This document shows positions 1-8,055 of a stretch of 42,663 nucleotides of DNA, in pieces (the first letter of the stretch is position 1; every line of letters begins with the position of its first letter). The notes beneath the pieces were generated by a model. That model was not told the origin of the DNA and made no database searches. It saw only the letters and a program-made list of their open reading frames with translations. Source of the stretch: Syntrophorhabdus sp. (GTDB lineage Bacteria > Desulfobacterota > Syntrophorhabdia > Syntrophorhabdales > Syntrophorhabdaceae); contig JAAYAK010000214.1 in the NCBI GenBank assembly GCA_012719415.1, positions 1-42,663 on the forward strand, given 5' to 3'. The position numbers and the translations under genes were made by a program.

Positions 1-443
1 TCAGGCTTGCCCTTAACAACAAGGACAGGTGTACGCGTTTTGCCCAGAAGGCGCTGGGCGGTAGTGCCAAGGGCCAGGGTCCGTACCGGGTGCCGACCGT
101 GAGCACCCACCACGAGCAGGTCGTGATCTGAAGCAGCCTCGGCGATCCCGTCCAGCGTACTGCCCTTGCGGACCTGTGTCTTGAAGGAAAAACCCGATGC
201 CTGTCGGATCTCTTCGGCCAGTTCCACGAGGGAATTCGAAGCATCATCGATGATCCCGCGTTCAACCTCGGCCGGCGACCCGACGAACCGCTTCAAACTC
301 TCCAGCCATGATTCCTCCAACACGTGCAACAGCAACCCTCTCGGCACGCCCAACGTTGCACCGAGCATTGCCGTACGTTCCGCGGCATGGCGGGAATTGG
401 GGGAAAAGTCGGTTGCAGCCAGAATAGATCGGATACGTGTCAT
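1..443 (-). CDS. Universal stress protein (UspA family), cut at the window edge
   Basis: Minus-strand gene starting with ATG at 443 and still open at base 1, so the last residues are missing; 147 codons are visible. The N-terminus (MTRIRSILAATDFSP) is the usual first strand and Asp of the Usp fold. Near the C-terminus the sequence shows the ATP-binding pattern G-x2-G-x9-G-T/T (GAHG, then RHPVRTLAL, then GTT) followed by the hydrophobic last strand TPVLVV. Usual Usp length is about 140-160 residues, so nearly all of it is here. ATP-binding Usp proteins act in the cytoplasm under stress or starvation; the specific partner is unknown. An in-line TCA at 1-3 is out of frame and is not the stop. 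Confidence 0.9.
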   Translation of the reverse strand, partial: MTRIRSILAATDFSPNSRHAAERTAMLGATLGVPRGLLLHVLEESWLESLKRFVGSPAEVERGIIDDASNSLVELAEEIRQASGFSFKTQVRKGSTLDGIAEAASDHDLLVVGAHGRHPVRTLALGTTAQRLLGKTRTPVLVVKGKP

Positions 444-651
444 GTTCTAACCCTCCCGTGTCCGAGATGCACAGCGCCCCACTAAAAGAGATCTTCGTCC
501 GTTACACTTTACTCTGCCGTCAACTACCACCGTGATATCTTGTGCCAGCCCGAGGCTGCAGTTGCTGATAGAGTGAGCCTCCGCGTCCGGCATGTGTGAT
601 CCCACAAGGACATCACGCAACTGACCGGGTGGATCTCCGGCGTGCTTTGGC

Positions 652-999
652 TTAACAGCGAAGACTAAGGTTGTGCAGATATGCGCAGGTGGAGCCGGTA
701 GGACTGGTGAGGAGAGCTGCTACGGGACGTTTTCCTCCGGATGCGACAGGGATTGACCCGTTCTCCAGATATATTCCCGTATGAAACACTGAGGTCGACG
801 GCGGTCGGACAGGCCTGACGGCTGTCTTGCAGGATCCCCATTTCTGAGACAGAAGAAGGTTGGTGTGGCCAGAAACATCATTGCCGAAATCGTGCGGTAC
901 AGTGAAAAGGCTTGAACACAGAGGCCCTGAAGTCAGGGCGGCTATCAATAACAGGGCGAGAACAACGGCAGCACTACCTGCTGATCCATTTGCCTTCAT
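652..999 (-). CDS. Possible small secreted protein, unknown function
   Basis: ATG at 999 opens a 115-residue frame with an N-terminal hydrophobic run (about residues 10-24) that could be a signal peptide, then a Ser/Pro-rich stretch with a few Cys. I do not recognise a family. Support is mixed: codon use is less GC-biased than in neighbouring genes and there is no Shine-Dalgarno sequence. However, a promoter-like pair (TTGACA at 1034-1029, TGTAAA at 1012-1007) ends only eight bases before the ATG, so an mRNA would be leaderless or nearly so. It could be a real exported peptide or a chance frame next to a regulatory site. Confidence 0.35.
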   Translation of the reverse strand: MKANGSAGSAAVVLALLLIAALTSGPLCSSLFTVPHDFGNDVSGHTNLLLSQKWGSCKTAVRPVRPPSTSVFHTGIYLENGSIPVASGGKRPVAALLTSPTGSTCAYLHNLSLRC

Positions 1000-1006
1000 G
1001 AGATTG

Positions 1007-1034
1007 TTTACATTAACACCATATGATGTGTCAA
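1007..1034 (-). promoter_or_regulatory. Promoter-like element, third copy of the sulfatase/maturase promoter
   Basis: On the minus strand TTGACA (1034-1029) is followed after 13 bases by TAATGTAAAC (1015-1006). With TGTAAA as the -10 element the spacer is 16, the same as upstream of the sulfatase maturase. It points at the ATG at 999, which would make transcription start almost at the codon. Confidence 0.45.
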
Positions 1035-1227
1035 GCCGGATTGGAGTTCCAGATCCACTGCCTGGCTCTCGGTCCCCTCCCCGATGCAACCCCGGTCGGC
1101 CCACTGTGTCCGGGAAATAGATGAAAGTGTCTGTGGCGAGTTGCCTTTTGTTCTGCTAGAATCAAAGAAGGGAGGAGAAAAGAACGGGCAGCACCGAAAG
1201 TGTTTGTGAAGGATGAAGGGGGTAAGT

Positions 1228-1335
1228 ATGGGAGACAAGGGTAAGAAGGACAAGGAAAAGGGTCAGAAGCAAAACGTCCGGAAACAGCAGCAGAAAGAAG
1301 CGAAGAGACAGGAGAAACAGCCAAAAAGATTTTGA
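1228..1335 (+). CDS. Lysine/glutamine-rich 35-residue microprotein
   Basis: A short frame (starts MGDKGKKDKEKGQKQ, ends KQPKRF) with a strong AAGGGGG ribosome site six to eight bases ahead of the ATG. It is almost entirely Lys, Gln, Arg and Glu with no hydrophobic core, so it is probably disordered and may bind nucleic acid. It lies 52 bases upstream of the cold-shock gene on the same strand and has its own ribosome site, so the two are probably cotranscribed. I recall similar tiny Lys-rich proteins near cold-shock genes in related bacteria but cannot name a family. Function unknown. Confidence 0.6.
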   Translation: MGDKGKKDKEKGQKQNVRKQQQKEAKRQEKQPKRF

Positions 1336-1387
1336 TGGTCCAATCCGTCGTATTTTCGCACAAGAGAGTATCTCTTAAGGAGAAAAG

Positions 1388-1588
1388 ATGCCAGAAGGAA
1401 GAGTAAAGTGGTTCAATGATTCAAAGGGATTCGGTTTTATTGAGCAGGACGGTGGCAAGGACGTGTTCGTCCACCATTCCGCGATCCAGGGAGAAGGTTA
1501 CAAATCACTGTCCGAGGGCGACCGGGTCAGCTTCGATGTCGTTCAGGGCCAAAAAGGCCCGGCAGCAGAGAACGTCCGCAAGCTCTAG
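1388..1588 (+). CDS. Cold-shock protein, CspA family
   Basis: A 66-residue single cold-shock domain, the standard length. It shows the two RNA-binding motifs: RNP1 as KGFGFI (residues 14-19) and RNP2 as VFVHHSAI (26-33), plus the KWFN start. Cytoplasmic RNA chaperone that melts mRNA secondary structure. AAGGAG lies six bases before the ATG. It is followed within 30 bases by a strong intrinsic terminator, so it ends its transcript; the Lys-rich microprotein upstream is probably on the same RNA. Confidence 0.97.
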   Translation: MPEGRVKWFNDSKGFGFIEQDGGKDVFVHHSAIQGEGYKSLSEGDRVSFDVVQGQKGPAAENVRKL

Positions 1589-1615
1589 AACCTAAAGAAC
1601 TTCATCCTGCACTTA

Positions 1616-1643
1616 AAGGCCCCCACCCAGGGGGCCTTCTTTT
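1616..1643 (+). terminator. Rho-independent terminator after the cold-shock gene
   Basis: Perfect 8-bp stem AAGGCCCC (1616-1623) with GGGGCCTT (1630-1637), six-base loop, then a T-rich tail CTTTTT. Confidence 0.92.
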
Positions 1644-1690
1644 TCGTTCATTCAAGGGGGGCTCCGGGGTCACAGCAGGGGGGATAGTGT

Positions 1691-1717
1691 TTGACAATGG
1701 TTCTCCGATAATGTAAA
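1691..1717 (+). promoter_or_regulatory. Arylsulfatase promoter
   Basis: TTGACA (1691-1696) and TGTAAA (1712-1717), spacer 15, about 40 bases before the sulfatase start. The stretch TTGACA..TAATGTAAA..TGG.AAAA is closely matched upstream of the sulfatase maturase at 8769-8796, with one base of length difference, which suggests co-regulation. Confidence 0.6.
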
Positions 1718-1757
1718 CAAAGTCTGGAAAAAATACCTTCAGCGCAGAGGAGTGATG

Positions 1758-4181
1758 ATGGGACGAAGGGTCAGCTTTACGAGTTTGGGTATTGCCGTTG
1801 GAAGTATCATTGCTGCAGCGGCCGGGGCGCAGACGACGGTTGATCGAACCGCCTTGCCAGTATCGGAGCCTGATTACCCGCACAGCACCGTGCTGGATGT
1901 GCGGAAGGCGACACCTCCGCCGAGGTTTGAGGTGAAGGCGCCGAAGGGTGCTCCCAATGTGCTTGTCATACTCCTCGATGACATGGGGTTCAGCCAGCCG
2001 GGCACCTTTGGCGGGCCGATCCATATGCCCACCCTGCAGCGTCTGGCGGATCAGGGTCTGCGCTACAACAACTTTCATACCACCGGTGTCAGTTCGCCCA
2101 CGCGGGCGGCGCTTCTCACCGGGCGGAACCACCATACCTGCAACGCGTCGCTGGTGATGGAGATGGCAACCGCCTTCCCGGGGGCCACCGGCCAGCGCCC
2201 CGTCAGCGTTGCTCCCCTGGCGACGATGCTGCGCTACAACGGCTACGCCACGGCGGCATTCGGCAAGAGCCACGAGACCGCCGCGTGGGAGGTGAGCCCT
2301 TCGGGGCCGACGGACAGGTGGCCGACGCGCAGCGGCTTCGACAAATTCTACGGTTTCATTGGCGGCGAGGCGAACCAGTGGGCGCCCGCGCTCTATGATG
2401 GTATGACCAGGGTGGAAACGCCGAGCGACCCGAATTATCATCTTATGACGGACATGACCGATCAGGCCATCAAGTGGGTGCAAGCGGAGAAATCACTTAC
2501 CCCCGACAAACCGTTCTTTGTGTACTTCGCTCCCGGTGCGACCCACGCGCCCCACCATGTGCCGAAAGAGTGGATCGCGAAATACAAAGGGAAGTTCGAC
2601 CAGGGCTGGGACAAATTGCGGGAAGAGACGCTGGCGCGGCAGAAGAAACTGGGGGTGGTGCCTCCGGACACGAAGTTGGCGCCCAAGCCCAACGCCATCA
2701 AGGACTGGGACAAGCTGAGCCCTGACGAGAAAAGGCTTTTTGCCCGCCAGATGGAGATATATGCCGCCTTCGGTGAGTACGCCGATTTCGAGGTCGGCCG
2801 GCTCATCGATGCGATCGACAGCATGGGGCAATTGGACAACACGCTGGTCTTCTACATACCGGGTGACAATGGTGCCAGCGCCGACGGGGGCATGAGCGGC
2901 CTTTTCAATGAGATGGCCTTCTTCAACAAAGTGGATGAAAACATTGCCGATATTCTGAAGCGCATCGACGATCTGGGTGGGCCGATGACATACGGGCACT
3001 ATGCCGCGGGCTGGGCGGTTGCGGGAGACACCCCGTTCACCTGGACGAAGGCGGTGGCCTCCAATTACGGGGGCACCCGTAACGGGATGGTCGTCCGCTG
3101 GCCCGGGAGGATCAAGGCCAGGGGCGAGCTCCGCTCGCAGTGGCACCATGTGATCGATATCGCCCCGACCATCCTGGAGGCCGCGGGCCTGCCCGAGCCG
3201 AAACGGGTGGATGGCATCGAGCAGACCCCCATCGAGGGTGTGAGCTTCCTTTACACCTTTAACGACGCCCGGGCAAAAGACCGCCACCTGGTCCAGTATT
3301 TCGAGATAGCCGGCAACCGCGGCATCTACCATGACGGCTGGCTTGCCGGCACCGTGCACAAGGCGGTGTGGGAGGCCGCTCCCCGGGCTTCCCTGGAAAA
3401 GGACAGGTGGGAATTGTATAATACACGGACCGATTTCAGCCTCGCGTACGACCTGGCGGCAAAGCATCCCGACAAACTCAAAGAGATGCAGGACCTCTTC
3501 ATGACCGAGGCGGTGAAGTACCGGGTTCTGCCCATCGACGACCGTATTCAGGAACGCATGAACGCTGCCGTTGCCGGTCGTCCGGACCTGATGGGCGATC
3601 GGACGTCGCTCACCGTCTACGAAGGAATGCGGGGTATGTCGGAGAATGTTTTCATCAACGTGAAGAACCGGTCTCACTCGATTACCGCAGAGGTGCAGGT
3701 GCCCCGCGATGGTGTCCGGGGAGTTGTCCTCGCCCAGGGCGGACGGTTCGGGGGATGGAGTCTCTACGTCAGGGACGGAAAACCGGCATTCACTTACAAC
3801 TGGCTCGGTCTCAAGCGTTACACTGTCGCCTCTCCGAAGAGCCTGCCTTCCGGGAAGGCGACCATCCGTTACGAGTTCGTCTATGACGGCAATGGCTTCG
3901 GCAAAGGCGGTTCGGCCACGCTCACCGTCAACGGTGAGAAGGTCGCCGAGGGGCGCATCGAGGGTACGCATGCCTTCATCTTTTCACCTGACGAAGGGGC
4001 CGATGTCGGTCTTGACGGGGAGACGCCGGTCGTGGAGGACTATGGAGTCCCGGCACCCCACAGGTTCACGGGCAAGATCGACAAGGTCACCGTCGACGTG
4101 AAAGAGATGGAAAAAGCCGACAAAGCGGAGGAAGACAAACTGCGGGCAGACCTGGCCGGCAAGAAAGCAATGGCTGATTGA
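1758..4181 (+). CDS. Secreted arylsulfatase, serine-type active site
   Basis: About 807 residues; signal peptide in the first 25 residues (RR, then a hydrophobic run ending AAAAGA-QTT), so it acts in the periplasm or outside. Sulfatase domain: metal-binding DD in VILLDDMGF (about 74-75), the formylglycine motif SSPTRAALLTGR (about 112-123), further metal ligands in GDNGAS, then a long C-terminal beta-rich part. The modified residue is Ser (codon AGT) where many sulfatases have Cys. Ser-type enzymes depend on a radical-SAM maturase, and one is encoded at 8822. Reaction: hydrolysis of sulfate esters; substrate unknown. GTG at 1752, ATG at 1755 and ATG at 1758 are all in frame; AGAGGAG (1746-1752) best fits 1758. 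It converges on moaA. Confidence 0.93.
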   Translation: MGRRVSFTSLGIAVGSIIAAAAGAQTTVDRTALPVSEPDYPHSTVLDVRKATPPPRFEVKAPKGAPNVLVILLDDMGFSQPGTFGGPIHMPTLQRLADQGLRYNNFHTTGVSSPTRAALLTGRNHHTCNASLVMEMATAFPGATGQRPVSVAPLATMLRYNGYATAAFGKSHETAAWEVSPSGPTDRWPTRSGFDKFYGFIGGEANQWAPALYDGMTRVETPSDPNYHLMTDMTDQAIKWVQAEKSLTPDKPFFVYFAPGATHAPHHVPKEWIAKYKGKFDQGWDKLREETLARQKKLGVVPPDTKLAPKPNAIKDWDKLSPDEKRLFARQMEIYAAFGEYADFEVGRLIDAIDSMGQLDNTLVFYIPGDNGASADGGMSGLFNEMAFFNKVDENIADILKRIDDLGGPMTYGHYAAGWAVAGDTPFTWTKAVASNYGGTRNGMVVRWPGRIKARGELRSQWHHVIDIAPTILEAAGLPEPKRVDGIEQTPIEGVSFLYTFNDARAKDRHLVQYFEIAGNRGIYHDGWLAGTVHKAVWEAAPRASLEKDRWELYNTRTDFSLAYDLAAKHPDKLKEMQDLFMTEAVKYRVLPIDDRIQERMNAAVAGRPDLMGDRTSLTVYEGMRGMSENVFINVKNRSHSITAEVQVPRDGVRGVVLAQGGRFGGWSLYVRDGKPAFTYNWLGLKRYTVASPKSLPSGKATIRYEFVYDGNGFGKGGSATLTVNGEKVAEGRIEGTHAFIFSPDEGADVGLDGETPVVEDYGVPAPHRFTGKIDKVTVDVKEMEKADKAEEDKLRADLAGKKAMAD

Positions 4182-4230
4182 GCGATGGACCCCAGAGCTC
4201 ACTTTTCCTGATAGCCGCTTTTTCCCGGGG

Positions 4231-5211
4231 TCATCCACCGATGCGGTTCATGGGGCGTACACAATTGCGGGGCATCCATTCCCGCACTCCGTGGCTTGCC
4301 GGTTTGTTGAGAATGGTCTCTTCGATCAACCGGAGGAGGACGTCATCTCCTTCACCCCTTCTCAGGGGGGTCCTTATGTCGGTTTCGTCGTCGGAAAAAA
4401 GACACCCCCTCAGTTGACCGGAGGCCGTCAACCTGAGCCTGTTGCACCTTGCGCAGAAATGGTTGCTCAAGGCGCCGATAAAACCTATCATCCCGCGGGA
4501 CCCTTCAAGCCTGTAATAGTCGGCGGGTCCGTCGAGGGGCCCCGATCCCACGCGAACCGTCTTGCCGAGTGGAAGGATGCGAGCGAGGATCTCTTCCGCT
4601 GAGATGAATCTTTCCTTGCTCCAGCTGTTGTTCTCCCCGATGGGCATCATTTCTATGAACCGGATGCGGTAGGGTTTCTCAAGGGTCAATCGTGCAAAAT
4701 CGAGAACCTCGTCATCGTTGACGCCGCGCAAGGCGACCACGTTGATCTTGATGGGATCGAATCCGAGCGACTCCGCTTCTTCTATGCCTGCCCATACCTT
4801 ATCGAAGACGTCCCGCCGGGTGATGTGCGCAAAACGGTCTCTCCTCAAGGTGTCCATGCTCACGTTTATATGACGTATCCCGCATTGCCTCAGGCTGGAG
4901 GCAAATTCCTTCAAAAGAACCCCGTTTGTCGTTACGGCTATCTTCTCAAGCCCTTCGATCTTGTTGAGTTTTTCGATGAAACCGACGATCCCCTGTCGTA
5001 CAAGGGGCTCTCCCCCGGTCAGCCTCACTTTCCTGATACCTTTCCTGACACATAGTCTCACCACGCGAAGCATCTCTTCATACGTGAGAATATCGTTATG
5101 CGGAACGAATCGGATGCCCTCCTCCGGCATACAATAGATGCAGCGGAGATTACACCGGTCCGTCACCGAGAGACGGAGATAGTTGATGGTCCTGTTGTGA
5201 TTGTCAACCAT
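4231..5211 (-). CDS. moaA: GTP 3',8-cyclase MoaA (molybdenum cofactor step 1)
   Basis: Complete, 326 residues, the usual MoaA length. It has the radical-SAM cluster CNLRCIYC (C20, C24, C27), the SAM-binding TGGEPL stretch, a second C-terminal cluster motif CARC..(13)..C, and the diagnostic Gly-Gly C-terminus (NRIGG) needed for the reaction. It converts GTP to 3',8-cyclo-7,8-dihydro-GTP with MoaC. No other moa/moe gene is in the window, so it stands apart from its pathway. A hairpin lies in its leader, just after the ferredoxin gene, and no strong ribosome site precedes the ATG. It converges with the sulfatase with about 50 bases between them. Confidence 0.96.
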   Translation of the reverse strand: MVDNHNRTINYLRLSVTDRCNLRCIYCMPEEGIRFVPHNDILTYEEMLRVVRLCVRKGIRKVRLTGGEPLVRQGIVGFIEKLNKIEGLEKIAVTTNGVLLKEFASSLRQCGIRHINVSMDTLRRDRFAHITRRDVFDKVWAGIEEAESLGFDPIKINVVALRGVNDDEVLDFARLTLEKPYRIRFIEMMPIGENNSWSKERFISAEEILARILPLGKTVRVGSGPLDGPADYYRLEGSRGMIGFIGALSNHFCARCNRLRLTASGQLRGCLFSDDETDIRTPLRRGEGDDVLLRLIEETILNKPASHGVREWMPRNCVRPMNRIGG

Positions 5212-5228
5212 GGGCGATCGTGGAAAGC

Positions 5229-5252
5229 CCCGCCAGCCTTACGGCGGGTTTT
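5229..5252. terminator. Hairpin between the ferredoxin genes and moaA
   Basis: CCCGCC (5229-5234) pairs with GGCGGG (5243-5248) around an eight-base loop; TTTT follows on the plus strand and only CTTTCC on the minus strand. It could end ferredoxin transcripts weakly or act in the moaA leader. Confidence 0.4.
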
Positions 5253-5268
5253 CTCGGATCATCGAAGA

Positions 5269-5442
5269 TTACGGAAGCGAGACCGCGCCGTTCGTGCACG
5301 CCTCCATGCAAATACCGCATTCGACGCAGGTCTCGGGATCAGCCGCGGCCAGCCCGTCGTTCACCGTCATCGCCTCAAGAGGGCACGCCTCAGCGCAGGA
5401 ACCGCATCCGGTACATTTCGTGCTGTCGATGATAACTGCCAT
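5269..5442 (-). CDS. 2[4Fe-4S] ferredoxin
   Basis: 57 residues starting MAVIIDSTKC; GGAG lies ahead of this ATG, so the upstream in-frame extension is rejected. Two classical cluster motifs: C10-x2-C13-x2-C16-x3-C20-P and C39-x2-C42-x2-C45-x3-C49. Clostridial-type low-potential electron carrier for the cytoplasm. The stop of the larger Fe-S protein is two bases upstream, so the two are co-translated. A partner enzyme cannot be named from this window. Confidence 0.95.
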   Translation of the reverse strand: MAVIIDSTKCTGCGSCAEACPLEAMTVNDGLAAADPETCVECGICMEACTNGAVSLP

Positions 5443-5444
5443 TG

Positions 5445-5957
5445 CTATTTCTCCTTTTTCGTTGATAGTGGTGTTGTGTCTGCCGCGCGCGGTATCTCCG
5501 CCAGGCTTATGGCGTCCTGGGGGCATTCAGCAACGCACCGTCCGCAACCGGTGCATCTCATGGTGTCGATCGCGGCCGCTGACCCCACGGTGATGGCGCC
5601 GGCCGGACAGACCCGCGCGCATGCCCCGCAACCCGTGCACCTTTCGACATCCACCGACGCCTGGCGGCGGGGGCTGGTTCTTTGCGGACTTGCGGACCTG
5701 CCGGGGAAGGGCGAAACTCTCGGGCCCGCTGCCGGAAAACGGGTTGACCGCGCATCGTCGATCCCGTAGACCCCGCCGCCATCCTGTCGCGGCCCCGTGT
5801 GTCCTGACGGCATCATTCTGCCAAACAGGGCAAAGACAGAAGACAGGAACCCGGTCTTTGCGGTAGCCGAGGTCCCGCGGGCGCCGATACCGCGGCGGTT
5901 GCCGCCGCCCCCGCGCGATCCGGCTCCACGCCCGCCTCTTCTACCGCCTTTTCTCAT
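5445..5957 (-). CDS. Gly/Arg-rich protein with C-terminal 2[4Fe-4S] ferredoxin domain
   Basis: 170 residues from ATG at 5957, chosen because AAGAAGG lies eight bases before it; an in-frame TTG at 5963 is too close to that site. The first 30 residues are nearly all Gly and Arg, resembling RGG-type nucleic-acid-binding tails. A Pro/Ser/Arg linker follows (about 35-100), then two CxxCxxCxxxCP motifs in the last 65 residues. The ferredoxin part implies electron transfer; the basic tail is unusual for a ferredoxin and its role is unknown. It forms a two-gene operon with the small ferredoxin downstream. Confidence 0.85.
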   Translation of the reverse strand: MRKGGRRGGRGAGSRGGGGNRRGIGARGTSATAKTGFLSSVFALFGRMMPSGHTGPRQDGGGVYGIDDARSTRFPAAGPRVSPFPGRSASPQRTSPRRQASVDVERCTGCGACARVCPAGAITVGSAAAIDTMRCTGCGRCVAECPQDAISLAEIPRAADTTPLSTKKEK

Positions 5958-6245
5958 GTTCAAAACCTTCTTTCATGGCATGTGTCCTTGCCGGCCACGC
6001 ATCTCCGGAGATGTTATATCTCTCTGCCCATCGTGAGATCACGGGCCGCCTGCTGACCGACAACAGGTACCTTGCAAGTCCCATACCCTTGGCAGGGTTA
6101 TCAGCATAACACTGTAATCACTACATGTTAGAAAACAGACGGAGAGGACAGGTTGACCTGATAGACGCAATATGCACTCTTATAACGCGGGTGAAATTGC
6201 AGTATGCAATGTTAAAAGGGTCCGGAGACGGGATGAACCCGTGCG
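5958..6245. other. Intergenic region with a 14-bp palindrome
   Basis: No gene seen. CATCTCCGGAGATG (6000-6013) is a perfect palindrome. On the minus strand TATAAC (6018-6013) overlaps its edge and could be a -10 element for the Fe-S operon, which would place a repressor-type operator on it. I see no convincing -35. Confidence 0.4.
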
Positions 6246-7031
6246 TCATGTGAAGCAGGATCTGTCGATAACGCCGAAGATCCCGTCGATGCGATCCGAC
6301 GGCGGCAGGGCTTCGCGGATCATCTCAAGGTACCGACATTCCCTGACGCGGTCCAGCGTGGGTCTGAAATTGATGTCAAAGACCCATCCTATCTGAAGCA
6401 GTTTAAAATCGTTGAGGTTCTTTATGTGGCCTATGCTCACTATCCTCCTGTTCATGAGGTCATGATAGACCTCTTCCGAGAATCCAGGCGTGTCGGGCAG
6501 ATCAAGCTCGATGGCCGTGTTGCGGTCTTTATCCTTCCGGGAGTAATAGTCCGTAACCACCTTCCATATGTCCAGCTTGTCGGCGTCGCGCACCAGTCTT
6601 GAGTAGAAAAGACACGTTTCGGATTCGTCGGAGGGAAGCGAAGCCCTGTTGTGGTACCGAACAGACCTGACGATGAGGTCGCGTACCGCATCGTCAAAAA
6701 GCTCCAGTATCCCGGTCGCCGTGATTATGGCCACACTTAATTCGGCATGGTTCTCCGATCTTCCATCCACGAAGGTGTGATAGCGTGCGTACTGCTCGAA
6801 GCGGCCGACGTCATGGAGCATGGCGATGATCTCGGCCAGACGCAGCTCATCCTCGTTCAATCCCAGCTGTGTCCCGAGGGATGATATCTCCGCGCACACA
6901 CGCAGGGTGTGCCATTTCTTCATGTCGATGTTCTGCTGCCTTTCGGGCTCGCTGTACTGGAATGTGTGAACGTAATCCCAGAACCACCCCTTCAGTTCCT
7001 CAACCCTCTCACCGCTGACCGATATCCGCAT
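6246..7031 (-). CDS. HD-domain metal-dependent phosphohydrolase
   Basis: 261 residues from ATG at 7031 (AGGGG ten bases ahead); an in-frame ATG at 7055 would add eight residues but lacks a site at good spacing. The HD signature is visible as an early His (KWHTLR, about 41), MLHDVGRFEQ (about 71-80) and DADKLD in the second half, the H..HD..D set of metal ligands. Family members cleave phosphate or phosphodiester bonds in nucleotides; the substrate here is unknown. Last gene of a minus-strand series behind the J-domain gene. Confidence 0.85.
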   Translation of the reverse strand: MRISVSGERVEELKGWFWDYVHTFQYSEPERQQNIDMKKWHTLRVCAEISSLGTQLGLNEDELRLAEIIAMLHDVGRFEQYARYHTFVDGRSENHAELSVAIITATGILELFDDAVRDLIVRSVRYHNRASLPSDESETCLFYSRLVRDADKLDIWKVVTDYYSRKDKDRNTAIELDLPDTPGFSEEVYHDLMNRRIVSIGHIKNLNDFKLLQIGWVFDINFRPTLDRVRECRYLEMIREALPPSDRIDGIFGVIDRSCFT

Positions 7032-7085
7032 TTTCCGGTTTCCCCTGTTATCCATCCGTCGCTCTGACTGACCTTTCCCTGGTTC

Positions 7086-7388
7086 TCAGGGTTTCCCCCA
7101 CAGGGGGTCGCTGCCGAATTTCTCGAACCACCATTCCTCGGCGGACAGGTATCTCTTGACCTCTTCCTCGGCAAAGGAATACTTGTACTCCTCGCAGTAG
7201 CTGACAATGATGCCGTAGGCGGTGATGATCTTCCGCGTCATCTCTTCGCACCTGTCCTTGTCCTCCCGGCACCTGTCCGGGTGCCAGAGACTGATGAGTC
7301 GTCTGTAGCTCGATTTGATCTCGTCCATCGAGGCCCGTTCGGGCAATCCCAGGAGTTCCTTCGCCTCAAGAATGTCCTTGTACTTCAT
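7086..7388 (-). CDS. Small J-domain (DnaJ-like) protein
   Basis: 100 residues, essentially one J domain: helix I (ILEAKELLGL), helix II with basic residues (IKSSYRRLISL), and the HPD motif at residues 36-38 (LWHPDRC), needed to stimulate DnaK ATPase. There is no Gly/Phe region, zinc domain or client-binding domain, so it is a minimal type III co-chaperone that probably brings DnaK to a specific client. GGGGAGGAG precedes the ATG. Its neighbours, a methyltransferase upstream and an HD hydrolase downstream, are in the same operon but do not reveal the client. Confidence 0.9.
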   Translation of the reverse strand: MKYKDILEAKELLGLPERASMDEIKSSYRRLISLWHPDRCREDKDRCEEMTRKIITAYGIIVSYCEEYKYSFAEEEVKRYLSAEEWWFEKFGSDPLWGKP

Positions 7389-7406
7389 GATCGATGCTCC
7401 TCCCCG

Positions 7407-8051
7407 TCAATCCTTGCGGGCCCGGATGACGGCGAAGAGTCCCTCCCCGTGGCCGGTCCTCACCGTCTCGTCCTGACCGATGCGCGATGCCTGCTCAAAG
7501 ATGGTCTGTCGAAGGTCGAAGTCCCGGAAGCCCGTTTGGCGGAGCATATCGAGGACCTCGGCAACGGAATAGAACCTCGCGTGCCGGTAGAACGGGCTCG
7601 TCTGTTTCCGCTCCCCGTATGTCCGTCCCACCGGGCTCGCGCGGTCCAGCATCCCGATGACGATGGCACCGCCCCTTTTGAGGACCCTGAAGGATTCCTC
7701 AAATGCCCTGACCGCATCGGACACGAAACAGATGGCTGTCACCATCAGGATGCATCCCGCCGCCAGGTCCCTCACGGGAAGGTTCTCCGCGACGCCCCGC
7801 GCGACCGCGATTCCTCTTGCCCGCGCCATCCGCAGCATGCCTTCCGAAGGGTCGATCCCTACTCCGATCCCGAGAGGCGCCGCGAATCTGCCCGTTCCCA
7901 CGCCCACCTCTATCGCGGGATGAACCGTGGGTGCGAAAAGCGACCGGACCGCCCTCAACTCGGCATCATAGACGAACCGGTTCGCGTCGAACCGCTCGTC
8001 GTACCGTTCGGCACTGCTGGAGTAAGGATCATCGTCAACGATGCGCTCCAA
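7407..8051 (-). CDS. SAM-dependent methyltransferase (class I)
   Basis: 214 residues. SAM-binding motif I is EVGVGTGRFA (about 48-57), followed by the acidic IDPSEGML and, later, FRVLKRGGAIVIG, typical of the UbiE/small-molecule class I fold. Substrate unknown. The start is TTG at 8051 with GGAG about nine bases ahead; it begins four bases after the stop of the truncated ZIP frame, so translation is probably coupled. Confidence 0.85.
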   Translation of the reverse strand: MERIVDDDPYSSSAERYDERFDANRFVYDAELRAVRSLFAPTVHPAIEVGVGTGRFAAPLGIGVGIDPSEGMLRMARARGIAVARGVAENLPVRDLAAGCILMVTAICFVSDAVRAFEESFRVLKRGGAIVIGMLDRASPVGRTYGERKQTSPFYRHARFYSVAEVLDMLRQTGFRDFDLRQTIFEQASRIGQDETVRTGHGEGLFAVIRARKD

Positions 8052-8055
8052 GAGA

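Noticed and set aside
1602-3971. Long minus-strand open frames opposite the arylsulfatase (up to 492 codons)
   Set aside because: Products lack any recognisable domain and mirror the codon bias of the GC-rich sulfatase gene; the plus-strand product has full catalytic motifs.
4231-5211. Molybdenum-cofactor cluster
   Set aside because: Only moaA is present; the adjacent Fe-S genes are not moa/moe genes.
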